45,153 nucleotides of DNA from Chloromonas sp. AAM2 (lineage: Eukaryota > Chlorophyta > Chlorophyceae > Chlamydomonadales > Chlamydomonadaceae), in NCBI GenBank assembly GCA_004335635.1, contig QAXH01003950.1, positions 1-45,153 on the forward strand, written 5' to 3'. Below, piece by piece: positions 10,492 to 22,700 of the stretch. Under the pieces are notes generated by a model that was not told the origin of the DNA, did not search any database, and was given only the letters and a program-made list of their open reading frames with translations. The stretch's first letter is position 1, and each line of letters starts with the position of its first letter. Both the position numbers and the translations under genes were made by a program.

Positions 10492-13356
10492 ATGGCAAAC
10501 GTCTCCAGCGATGACATTTACGCAAAATTCTTCAAAAAGTTGCCCTTCAAGTCCGAGTCAGTGGAGACGTTCAATGCTTTGCTTCCCAATGTGGCATCAG
10601 GGGCCGCGCAACAGCTAATTGCGGTGAGTGTCGTATGTGGCTCAGCTGCATGTCCGGTGTGTGTGGTGTGAGCCATGCACGGTGTGAGTCAGGCTGGTAA
10701 GGATTGTGATTGGATGTATTCATAAAGAGCTCCAAGCCTCAGAGCCTGTGATGGATCTTCAGGTTGCTTGGCATGGATTCACCACTCAGTCTGCTCAGCC
10801 ATCTGATCATACTTTGGTCGACTCACAATCTGACATCGCCACACACGTTATCCCACAGAGCCTGGCTCAGCCGTTTAGCCCATACTGTGATTGGGTCACA
10901 AAAGACAGCAGGTGGACACACACGTCACAGTGCTTCCGCAAATGTGGTGCTTTATCGCAGGAACAACAACAGGCCAAGGGCTCAGATCAGGCGAATGTGT
11001 CTGCTGGTCTGAGCAAGCTCTTCTCTCCAGCCCCTTTGCCTGACCTGCGACAGGAATGGGAGCAGGCAGCAGAGCCTGTGAGTGCAGTGCACTGTCATCA
11101 AAAGTGATTGCTGCTGTCACACTAGCACGTCTCGCACAGTATGCATGCACTATCAGGCATCGAAGTGGTACCACAAGGCAGACGACTTGCTACAACCCAT
11201 AAAAACGCAGTCAGGTAGCGTGCCTGTTGTTGCGGGCACATGGGCCCTCATGTCTTGAACGTGGCATGACAAGTCCTGAAAAATGCAACCTTTCTGCCCG
11301 GCTTGCAAGTTACGCGAATACACTTCTTCCGGCTGTTAAGTGATGCTTGCTTTCTTCACTTTAGGGTTTCAATGACGACGGCCTGTCCACTGAGTCGGGT
11401 GATTGGGTGGACGTCAATCCTTCAGGACAGGTGAAGGCAGCAGGAACTGAGAAGCTTCTCGCACAGCAGCTAGGAAAGTATACTGTGTGCCACAGACGAG
11501 GCATCCCTGCAGAGCTGCTAGGAAGGTACACCGTGCACGAGAATACCTGCCAGTGCTCCAGCCTAGTCACGTGCTGGCCTGCTTCTACCATTGACTGTCT
11601 GAGGTCTAGATTCCTGTCCCCTCCGTCAATTGCTCACCACCACCTGAGAACTTTGTCAGCTAGCTGGGCTGCAAGGCTGACCCTTGATCGGTTGAACATG
11701 CTCATAACATCAATGACTTGACGTTCAGGTGGATGAACACGGCATGGCGGTAGTGGACATGGGCCGGGAGCAGACGCCATGCATCCTGGACGCACCCATC
11801 TTCCAAGTGAAGGTACAGGGACTTTTGAATTGTAGTCACCAGTAGCTCTGGCCTGAATCGTACAGTTCTTTCGATAATGATGTTACAGCCCCCACTGATT
11901 CTACGACATGCAACAGGCTCATCCAGCAGGATGCTTTGCAGTCCACCACCACCATTCAAGGGCATTCTTGGTCAACAGCCTGCACATCTGTTCAGTTGCT
12001 CTCCACTGGCAACTAAGCATAAAACCCAGCAATGCCTGCGCACATTTGCATGTTGCTCAGGGTTTCATGCTGCCTCATTGTGTCCGCGTGCCTGTGTGAC
12101 GCTTTGCTTGTTCAGGATTCGTCCTGGGTTGAGGGCGGCGCTTCCACACCCAGCCTACAGCATGCTTCCTCCCCTGCAAAAGAAACTATACGACCCAAGC
12201 AAGCCGTCCCCCAAAACCCAGCACCCATGGTCCTGCTAGAGGACGTGTGCAAACGCCCTACGCCCCGAACAACACATGTTAGCAGCAGCCAAGTAGCACA
12301 GCAGCAGCAGCAAGGACAGGAGGAAGAAGACTTGGACAGCGAATGTGTGCCCATAACCTCTGAAGTGCAACAGCTGCTGCACACCGATGCAGTGAACAGC
12401 CAGGAGCCACATCAAGGCTCGCATAGCGGGCAAGCTGCGGGTCACGATGCAGATGCTCACATGTGCCTGGAGCTGCCCGGCACGTGCGGTGGGAGTCAGA
12501 AGGCAGATGCCAGTGCGCTGCTGACACAGCAGCTGCTGCATGCCATGGCAGACAGCCTGCCGGTGCAGCTGGGACTGCAACAGTCGCCAGACAGTGAGTG
12601 AGAAGGGGAGGAGGAGGGGAGGAGGAGGGGAGGGAGGCGAGGATGGCGTCTGTCATGGGGTGTGCGACACACCAGGCATTGGCTGGCCAGGTCAAAGCAC
12701 GTCACATGCGGAGGGTTGGGAGCATTGTCGAGCCAACCATGCGACCAACTGAACAAGCAACCATGGCAAGGCAGTGCCGGTGGTGCCATCCATGTGCCCA
12801 ACAGAAACAGTGGCCCAAAAAACAAACGGCTAACAGAACAAGTGGCTGCTCTGGCTATGCCAATGGCAGCAGGCTTGCAGGGTTGTTTTACGCAAAACGT
12901 GGACAACAATGTCACACACTGTATCTTGGCCGCTGCACACCTGGTTGCTCAGGCGCAGCCGATCCTGGTGCATCCAAGGAGGCGGACGAGTCACTCCCTG
13001 CACCCAGGAGAGCTGCACATGAAGCGGAGGCAGCTGCTGTGGGCACAGACGTCGCATTTGACACAGTTGAAGCGTTCCGGTAGGTCCTTGGAGTGCTCAA
13101 GCATACCCATGGCGGCTGAGGTAGTGATGTTGGCAGGGTGCTGGCCAGCAGGAAACCGTGCATCCAGGTGATCCGCACTGTGGCTATCATGGATGGCTGG
13201 CGATATGCTGTAGTTGCACCAGTTTTGGCGTACATGTTGACGCTTTGTGTGGATGCCATTCGACTTTTTCTGTTATGTTGTTGCTGCTGCAGTTTGGATC
13301 CAGACTTTGACTACGACAATGCAAAGCTCACTCTGCGCACCTGGGCCAAGCCTTGA
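10492..13356 (+). CDS. IFTAP: Intraflagellar-transport-associated protein (IFTAP / C11orf74-like)
   Basis: Seven exons: 10492-10623, 10961-11077, 11365-11430, 11729-11812, 12116-12593, 12953-13079 and 13293-13356, giving 355 aa with continuous phase. The assignment rests on the last 20 residues: LDPDFDYDNAKLT followed by LRTW. This matches the conserved tail of the animal IFT-A-associated protein IFTAP (also NWC/HEPIS), where a FDYDNV-LT motif follows a short acidic stretch. The N-terminus (MANVSSDDIYAKFFKKLPF) is helical and charged; the middle is glutamine/alanine-rich and probably disordered. It is longer than the human protein (about 220 aa), mostly through exon 5. In animals the protein works with IFT-A in cilia, so this gene suggests a flagellated stage. 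ATG 10492 is the first ATG in frame. The family call is from memory of the motif and the rest is poorly conserved. Confidence 0.7.
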
Positions 13357-13477
13357 CACGTGACCAGCCATCCTTGTGCGCTGATGCAGCACATCTCATA
13401 CCAGAACGGCAGTGCCAGGGCCGTAAATGCCCTGATTCCCATGACTCAGCAGCGCCATAAATCAGGATAGGCACAAC

Positions 13478-13550
13478 AATAAAGCTGCAGAGCTTGGTCA
13501 TCTGATTCAGGCCCAGACGTGCGCATGGCGTGCCTGGATAGAATGTGTAA
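13478..13550 (+). terminator. Candidate polyadenylation signals of the IFTAP-like gene
   Basis: An AATAAA lies at 13478-13483 and a TGTAA, the usual chlorophyte polyadenylation motif, at 13546-13550, followed by an A-run. They sit 120-190 bases after the stop at 13356, a reasonable 3' UTR length. No transcript evidence was available. Confidence 0.4.
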
Positions 13551-13629
13551 AAAAATCGGAATGGTCCTTCAATCGATCTTCAATACCGGTCCTTGCTAAC
13601 CAAGCAAATAGTCACTATTGCGGCAAGAT

Positions 13630-13648
13630 GTTTGCCAGTTCTGGGACA
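13630..13648 (+). repeat. Dispersed 19-bp core, copy at the convergent 3' ends
   Basis: Exact core preceded by GGCAAGAT. It lies in the 380-bp gap between the stop of the IFTAP-like gene and the stop of the PGBD gene. An inverted copy with the same preceding bases lies at 15433-15453. Confidence 0.8.
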
Positions 13649-13736
13649 TTTCTTGGGACACTTCTGAACAAGCGAGTCTCGGTTGCAATTCAGTTGTAAA
13701 TCAGTCACTGCTCGCCCAGTCAAAGACGAGGTTGAT

Positions 13737-16700
13737 TCACTTCTTTCCCCGCTGCTCCCACCGCTGCTCGCCCAGCAGCCACACACGGCCTTGCTGCTGG
13801 GCACTGGTCAGGTCGTCAAAGCTGTCCTCCTCATCCGAGGATGCCTGCAGTCGACAGGGACAGGCTTAGGATCAGACATGAGACCTTTGGGTTGATGGAG
13901 ATGAGATCTTATGGCGGTTTGCAAACTGAATTTAACATTTGACAGATCCGAAAAATGGGGTGTTCCTCAGGAGAATGGCGACCCTCTCGTAATGTTTCTC
14001 GGCGAATCGCCTTGTCTCTCGTACATATCTCGGCAATCTCAAATCTCCCGGCGCTTCTGGCCTGTCGCCTGTGCCATTGTCATGGAGTTCACAGCCGGCT
14101 GCCGCACGGAGAAGGCTCAGAGGCCGGCTATTACTACCGATGATGCTCGGTTCTCGTCGGGGCAAAGCTGAAGATGCCTAGGTGCAAATGGTTCATGGTG
14201 CACATGGTGCTAGTGGTGCAGGGTGAAACGTGGATTGCCATTAACGAGCCAACTGCATGTCAATATTGATGATTGTTGCCAAGTGAACATGCTCAGAGAG
14301 CTGCATGCAAACGTTGTCAGCGCCGGTGGCCTCCGGCGGGCACACGGTCTTGACTACAGTGTGCCGGCAAGAACGCCCCAAGAACAGCCTGCTGACCGCC
14401 GAACAGGATAAGCCTTGAATGCTGAGATACAAGACGAGTTGTCGCAGCTCAACGCTGTTTGGGAAGCGAGTTCAGGCAAGCGCGGCAAAGTTCATCCTTG
14501 GGTGACAAGGTTGCAAAAGCGCCAAGCAGAGGAGAAAAGGCCAGCACCTTGCCGAGGTTTGTCGAGACGCTCTTTCCAAAGCGCCAAACGCTGCAGCGAA
14601 TGGCTCAGGCAGTGACGAGCATCGCCGTTTTCACTCAAGTGCCAATGTTAAATTCAGATTGCAAACCGCCGTAACACCAGGTGACCAAAACAAAAATTTG
14701 CCGGTTCTGGGACAATACCTGGGAATTGTCACAGAGTCATGCTGAGATTGTGATAACATGTTGAGGGCAACAAACGTGCAATGCCCCCAGCAACACTCAG
14801 CAATGCTTGAACGCAGCAATTCATCATGTTTAGGTGAGAGGCAAACTCTCGTTTCTTGCCGTACGCAGATGAACCAAGATGCCATTCGTCCTGATCCTCT
14901 TTCCCCCGCAACATGTGGATTACTATGCTGTATGAGTCTTGAGACCTGTTGTGGCCATGTTCCGCACACGTCCTGAGAATTTGAAATCTATGTGTTCCAA
15001 GTCTTGCACCACAAGCAACTCTGTAACATGTGGCATAGTACGTTTTCCAAGTCCTGAAACTTGCTGTGGCCCTGCTCACCACGAAATGGGATCGCAGCTC
15101 CTCCGGGCTGTTGACTTGCACGCCCATGGCCTTCAACAGTGCCTGCCACGTGGCCTGGTCACACACACCCGTTTCCGGCAGGGATGAACACGCCTGCATG
15201 CGGCACAGGGCAGACGCCATCAATCACATCTAAATGCCCTGATTGAGCACGGATTGGTTGCTCTTCCAAGTACTAATCTCATGCCTTAGGTCCGATTGGG
15301 ATCATTCTGAAGTTAGTTGCAGTGATGTGATTGTGGTGTGTCACCCGTGAGACTTCAACTGCCTTTCGAATCGAACCGAGTATTGACCACACCACAAGGA
15401 CAGACGAACAGTCACTCACATGAACCCGTCAAATTGTCCCAGAACTGGCAAACATCCTGCCTTCTGCTAGTGCCGGTGATGCCCAGCACCGCTGTAAACA
15501 AGTAAGATATACGAGGGTACCTAGAGGCTTTCTAGCATTTTGTTTACCAGGATGGTAATCGCAATTGCAATTGATACAATATGATCACAGCACTTGCCGA
15601 CCAAAGCGCAAACACACCTGGAAGGTGCGCAGTGCGTTGAGGGTGTCTGTGCCGAACTGCCACCAGCGCGGTTCATCGTCGCCGCAGTGGTAACCCGCGG
15701 CCGCAAGCGCCCGCTGCATCAGCCCCACCGCGCTGCCGCCCTCCCCGTCCATCACCACAGGCCACTGGGAGGGAGCCGCCCTTGTGGGTTCAGCGTCCCC
15801 GGTTGCGTTGTCTGACGGCTGTGGGCTGGTCGGCACGGGCTTCTCGGCTTGCGGCTTTGTGGGCGCTGCAGGCGCCTGCCCCCATGTGCCCCACGGACCC
15901 ACTGCCGCTTCTACCTCCTGCCTCAGGGGGTCGTGCGCCTCCCTGAGCAGCCACTTCCAGGTGGCGGGGCACACAACACCTGGAGGCAACCGGCAGCAGT
16001 GCGCACTGGTGATCACCAGCTCTTGAGTCCCTGACTGGGCACCGCTGGTCAGCAATGGCGCTGTGGGACGTCACACGCGCTCGCTCGAATAAACTGCCTG
16101 GCTCTGAATTGAGGCTCAAGGTTGAATGCCGATCGCACCAGCTTTGACGTCTTGTTGCTTGTTGGGTGGAGTGTCACGTACAGATAACACTAGCAATAGC
16201 CCTCGCTAGCCCCGTTGACAACCCAGTAGGCCTCACTTACAGTGGTATACAAAGGGTAGTAGTTAAGACTTATCTTCAAAGGGTCAAAACCACGAAGGGT
16301 CAAACACCAGCAAGCTTCCCTTGTCTCCAATTTCCTGAAAGATACAAGGTTAGCAGGCAGCTGGCCTCATCCTTAACTCAATCAACACCCACGCGCCCAC
16401 CTGTTTCGTTGAGGCCTGCGCTGGCCTGCGCCGCCATGACCGCCTCTTGTGTGGCTGCCCCGAACACCCAGTCCTCGCAGTCCTCTTCCGAGGGGTGGAA
16501 GCCATTGCCAATCAGCGCGCGGTGCAGGCGGCTCACCCACAGAATGTCATCAGCTCCCGCACACAGATGCGGCAACGTGCTCTGCAATACAGCAAACACG
16601 CCATCAGTGGAGCGAAAAGCCGTGCCGGATGGAGGGCGGGAGCAGGTAAAACGTCACGGCTGGGCGGGCGTGAGGGCGAGACTAACGAACCATTGCAACT

Positions 16701-19700
16701 CAACGACCATGACAGCATTCAGGAGGAGCAACGAGCACATGCCGGGTGAGCTTGTGATGCGTTTGTTGGGGTGCAGGACGAGGATGGTCAGCGACTGATG
16801 AGAGCGCATGACGGCATGGGGGGGCAGGTATGAACCTGAGGCTGAACTGGGGCTAGGGTCAGCCCGTAGGGTAACAGGTACGGTGCACGTAAGGCTCATC
16901 GTTGTTTAATCGCGGCAGCCACAGCCCACGTGCACTTGCACCATCGCAAGTGGAATTGCTCAACGCAGCAGGTATAGCCCAAGTAGAGCTGCAGACACTT
17001 GTTGCCAAGCTGGCAGCACGGCTGCTCAAGAGACGCACCGGATCACTTTCTGAGCTTGCTTGCGATGCCCCAGGTGCATTGGCAGAAGGCGCAGGCACTG
17101 CCGCGTCCTGTCTGCTCGGTATGTCCTTCTGGGCAGCGCTTGGCACTGATGACTGCGCCGCTCCGTTGAGGATTACTTCCTTGCTATCAATCGCCGCCGT
17201 GCGCCCGAGGCCGTTGCCGTTTGTGACTGCGCTGCCGCTGGTGGCGGAGGGCGGGGCCGGGGGCGCGGCCTCGGGCGGCTCCTGCTGTCCCAGCGCCACG
17301 GCGGAAATGAAAGCGCTGCGCAGGTCGGGCTGGTCGCGGAGCAGGAGCGCCCACGTGGCTTCATCAACACGCCCTAAGCGCACACAAATTGCCCCCAGTC
17401 ACAGCTACACGTGGAGTCTAATTCCTCTCAGTTGGTTATCTCACAGTCAGTATTGTCTGTATGGCAGTATGACAGTCACAGCTACATCGAATGGTCTGTA
17501 TGGTATATATATGTATTTACACCAGGGAAGCCGTCAGAGGACACGGAACGGGATGGGCACCGCCCTGGCCTACCCTGAGCAAGAAAGCAAAACGGTTGAC
17601 TGTGGTTGACTGTGTCCCTGATGGTGTAGTTCTCTCACACTCGCAAAATCCACAACGACCTGCAGCGGCCTGCACACCAACACGGCCTCCCACACCCCCC
17701 CTATGCATCGCCCCCATACTCCTGCTTGGGTGTCACACTGCGCACGCACCGCTGTCTGGCAGCTGGCGAGTGGACTGGAATGCAGTCACAGCTGCGGTCG
17801 TCTTTGTGCCAAACTCCTGATTGTCCACTTCTCTGCAGGCATGCACGTCATGTTCCAACCACAGCTTTTGGAATGATTTCAAGACACAGTGCGACAGGGA
17901 CCTATCTGACGCTATTTCATCGCCTATCTGACGCTCCTTGGTGGCCTCTTGGCCTTCTTCTATATGTGGCCCTGCATACTGCATTGTGCCGTGTGCTATG
18001 TACGGCGCACTCGGCAATGAAGCATTCGCCTGTTGTCACACATGCATTGGAATGCCGTTGCACCACAAAATCAATGCCTTGAGGTTCACGGTCAGCACCA
18101 CATGCACAGGGCTCAGTGTGTACTTGACGGTGTGTACGTGCTGATATGTAACTGACTAAACTCTTTGCCTAGTCATTGTATGACAAATTGCTGCTGATGC
18201 CAAGCGATGCACACACGTACCTGAACGTGGGGTCGAAGCCAGCGCGCATGAGTGCTGCATGCAGTGTCTCCATGAAGAAGCCTCCCACATCGCCCGGCTC
18301 CATGTGCGGGGGACGGCTCTGCAGCAGCGAAGCGAGTGAGAAGGGTGCGGTTTCTGCTGTGCCCTTCAACCATCTGAGCAGACCCAGACCTTGCAGCACC
18401 GTTCTGAGCAGTGCTTTAGGTAACTGAGCGAGTGCACTGTTATTGTGGATTCACCCGCGACAGTCGCCCCGCAGATGCTTTCCGTTCCATTCTCTCCACC
18501 CCCTCGTTACCCACGTCTACTGCTCTCTTTGGCGGGACGCTCCCTCCCGCGCGGTCTGATTTATTGTCCTGCGCTCCCGCCGACGCGTAGTAGGCATCTA
18601 AGGGGTCAAGTGGCATGGGCTCCTCGCCTTCAAAGGTGGCAAAGGAGGGGTTGAACGATACTCCACTGCTGCTGCTGCTGCTGCTCTCTTCGCTGACTGA
18701 ATAGTATGACCTGGTTCTGGACGCATGGTCTGGGGCAGGGCTGGCAGGGGGTGCTGCATTGGTGAGTGCCTGCGCTTGTGATGATGGTGTCTGGGGCTGG
18801 GTAGGCTCCTGCTTCTGTTTTGGCGGGCTGTTTGTCGGCTGTGAATGTGTGCTGGGTGGTGCCACCGCAGGCTGCTGTGCAGCTGCTTGTGGGTTGGTGG
18901 ATGCAGCTTGTGCGGTTGACCTGGGTGCGGCACCGCTGGCGACTTCCTGCTCGATGTCCTGCCTCAACTGAGGCAGCTCAGACAGCAGGGCAGCCCAGGT
19001 GGCAGGGTCGGACACGCCTGCATTGCAAGGTGGCACAACGTGCATCAATTAGGCGCGGCAGCCCCGCTCAAACATGGCCAAATCATCTCAATGTGGTTGC
19101 TGGTCTTTATGGTCTGACTGCGCATGATGCGCCGTTTTGAACAGGACCGAAGCATCAGACCATCTAAACAGGACCAAATCATTCAGTCTTGTTGTTGGTC
19201 TTTGAGGCCAGGATGCGCATGGTGGCAGGGCCCTCCCGGCTGTATACAGACCTCCTGTATACAGACCTCCTGCCTCCCAGGCCCGGGCCAATCATAAGGT
19301 CAATCAGCTCAAATCCAAATTCTGACTTAAGTCAACGCTGCTTGCGGGCAGGATAGCAGCCACACCCTTGCACATGCTGGTTGGACTGGCTTGGGTTCCC
19401 TCCCTGTGAGCAGTCAGGGACTCCCACCAGCCGTCCGCCTGCTCCAGCCTGCGCCCCTCTGCCTGCACACACCTGTTCGTTCCAGGGAGTGTTCGGTCTG
19501 AAACTTGGTGATGGCGCGCTGGGTGCCCTCGCCAAACGTCCAGCTCTGGAAAGTACATGCACAGCAGGGCACGCGTGTGCACTGTGGGGCCCGCCATGAC
19601 CCACATTCGGCGTAGACGGCTGGGGACACTTCGAGTATCTGCTTCTAAGTGTACTGATGTGCCATCGTGTCGTTGCACTCCTGATTCAAACAGCTACCTC

Positions 19701-22700
19701 TGCAGGCTCAACCGGCACCACCACACCCACACGCACAACCATACCGCGTGTCCTTAAAATCAGCATGAGGATCATGTTGCCGGGAGGCTGGGCTGCCCCC
19801 GTGCCAGATGACACACACCCACACTCTTCCACGGGGCCAACACCACATGGGTTGCCACACACCTGCACGTCTTCATCCCCTGAGTAATGGCCTCGGGCCA
19901 GCAGCGCCACATGCAGTCGCTCCATCCACCATGCATGGCGCACGCCCCGCGTCAGCGTGGGCAGCGATACCTGCAGGCAACGGCAGCGCCACCATTGTAC
20001 CACCGTGCAGCTGCAGCTGCCTAGTGACTGCAGATTGAATGCATTGGTATAAAACGGCGGGCATCACAAGTGGCTGGAAGCTGGAAGCCTCCATCAACAT
20101 CCTGTGTCTCAAGAACGTGTAGTTGGTTTGGTTCATTTGGTTTGGTTGTCTTATGAATTACCTCTGAATGTGCTATGTCAAGACCATTTCAAGTTACCGT
20201 ACTGCTCCAAACTAGTTTGCGAGAAACAATAAACCTTGCAAACTAGTTAGGAGGCAAAGCCAAGTAAAAAACGGTTCGCAACCAAATGTTGCAGGTTATT
20301 CTGTTGATTTGCAAACTAGTTGAGCTCGCAAAGAGTGACAAAGGTAACGGTCAAGGCAACGGCAACGGTCAAGACAAAGGGTGATGGTGGGATCTGAACA
20401 GGACGTGTGGCTCATGGCTTGCATGGCCTATCCCTGCCCTGTCAGTCATTAACAGTCGTAGTGGCTGTGTCTGGTAGTGGCTTTGTTGTGTGCAATTGCT
20501 TGAGAAAGCTTGCGAAATCAGAAGTATAAACACGTTGGTTCGCAAACTACTTAAGTCAACAAAATGACAAAGGGCTGTTTTTTAGTTCGCAAATTAGTGC
20601 GGAGTGCGAACTGGTTTGGAGCAGCGCGGTATGTGCATGACAATTGCAGGCAATGACTTGTATTGCTGGCCACCTCTACGATGGAGCAACTGAGAATGAA
20701 ATGTAGCACAGTACATTAAAGCAATCACAGATGCTGCCCCACCCCATGCAAAGGGTTGTTATTAGACAAGGAAAACCAGACACAGCACCCCCTCATCATC
20801 ATGGTGGCTGCACGGTTTTTTCATCTGCCACCTGAACGGGCACCAGCTCATTTACCTGGGTGTGACCAGTATGGACTCTTCTCCTGGCTCGCAACGCGTG
20901 GACTCTTTGCATGGCATGCATGGGCACCTTGCTTGTGGCGCTTGGACTAACCCGCTTTGCACGTTCTGTGCTCTGTTCCTGTTTTTCGTGGCTGGTTGCC
21001 TTTCTTTCTGCTTTGTTCGTTCCTGCCTTTTCTGCCTTTGGGCTAATTCCTGCCGTTGTTCCTGCCTTTCTTCTCCTTTCTTGCTCAGGGTAGGTCAGGG
21101 CGGTACACAACCCGTCCCGTGTCCTGTGACGGCTTTCCTGATGTAACAAATCAATCAATCAACAACCGTTCAAAAAAATCAACAACCGTCACCTGGGCGC
21201 GCCCTTGCTCTTGGGTGCTCCCGCTGACCACCCCAGACAAGCACTTTGTGTAAGTGTAACAAGGAAACCAGTAACGTAACAAGGCAAACACAACAAAACA
21301 ACAAATCATCCTTCTCATCATGCATTGTGGCTGCATCGTTGTGTTGTCAATCACCTGGGCAGATGCCGCCTCTTGACTGGTCGCTGCTGGTTGACTGGCT
21401 GCAGGTTGACTGGCCGCTGGTTGACTGGCCGCTGGTGCTGTGCGGCTGCGTGTCAAGTCAGGCATGTCTGACAGCACATCCACCTCGTCCACCAGCCGCA
21501 TGGCCGCCTGAATGGCGGGGTCCAGACCCTCAAGACTGGATGAGGGACGCTCGGCCCCCATGAAACCTGGTAAGCCCGTTACAGGGCTGCCATTCGACTG
21601 GGCCGCTGTATCTGTGTGGTCTGGCTGGTGTGGTGCTGCAGCCTGGTGCTGGGTGGCTGTGGTGCTGGCAGGTTGTGGAGGGGGCTGTTGATAGGCTGTT
21701 TGCTGGGCAGGTTGTGTGGGGCGTGAGGGCGGCAGCTGCTGGTCGACGTGTGCTTGCTGCTGTGGCTGCTGCAGCTGCGGCGGTGGTGGCAGGCGCGTTA
21801 AGTTAACTGCAAGCAGATGGGAAAGCAACTGCAGCGGGGTGCAAAAATATGTTTGCCAGTAAGGGTACAAGATGTAACAACCTGTCTCGAGCGTCGTCTT
21901 GAGTCTTTTTCTGGCCTTCAAGCCTGGCTTTGTCAGCGGCTGACGGAAGGAGTGACAAGGGACCAGACGTAGCCGACTGGGTCAGGATATGGAACAGGAC
22001 AGGCTACCAGCCAAGTCTGGGTCAGGATATGGAACAGGACAGGCTACCAGCCAAGTCTGGGTCAGGATGTATCAGGCTGCGCCAAGACATGCAGCACAGC
22101 CGACATGCTCCCTCCTGCTACACCTCAGTGTGGCTCCTGGAGTGGGTTAACGTGTCCCAGCAGCGCCACACTCACACTGTACATTCGCAAAGGCCGGGTG
22201 GGAGGCCGCCACCATGTTGATGAGTAAGTTTTGTTGCCTGCAAAAGAGATCAGATGAATTGGTGACAGGTTGGTAAGGACACACGTATGTGAAGCTTTGC
22301 TTTGTACCCAGTGTTGCTTGCAGCTGCAAAAAAAAGGTGGCGTTCAGTGGTGCGTAACTAGCATGCTAGATATCGTGTCCCCTGCGCGACCATTGGCTTT
22401 GCAGGTGCGATTTGAGGTCGCCGAGGTTTATGCCACAAACACACTGGTTCCAGTGCCAGTCCCAAGATTGTCCCAGAACCGGCAAACTTTTTTTCTTCTT
22501 TTCGTTGTAGCTGTAGCTGTAGTTGCACAAGATCATGTCGTGCATCTCCATGGTCTCATTGGGCATGGCAAGATACATCTGTCCTTCTGGATAGACAGTC
22601 GTTCCGGGTGGGATCAAGCCCACTTTACACTGGCTTTCATGAATGCGTGAAGTGCGTCACCCCAATGCTCTGGCCCCCTGCCCTTGGTCATCCTGGATGC

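Noticed and set aside
16166..17609. Two plus-strand open frames of 210 and 235 codons
   Set aside because: They lie opposite PGBD exons 11 and 12, which carry the clear repeat motifs and phase-consistent junctions on the minus strand.
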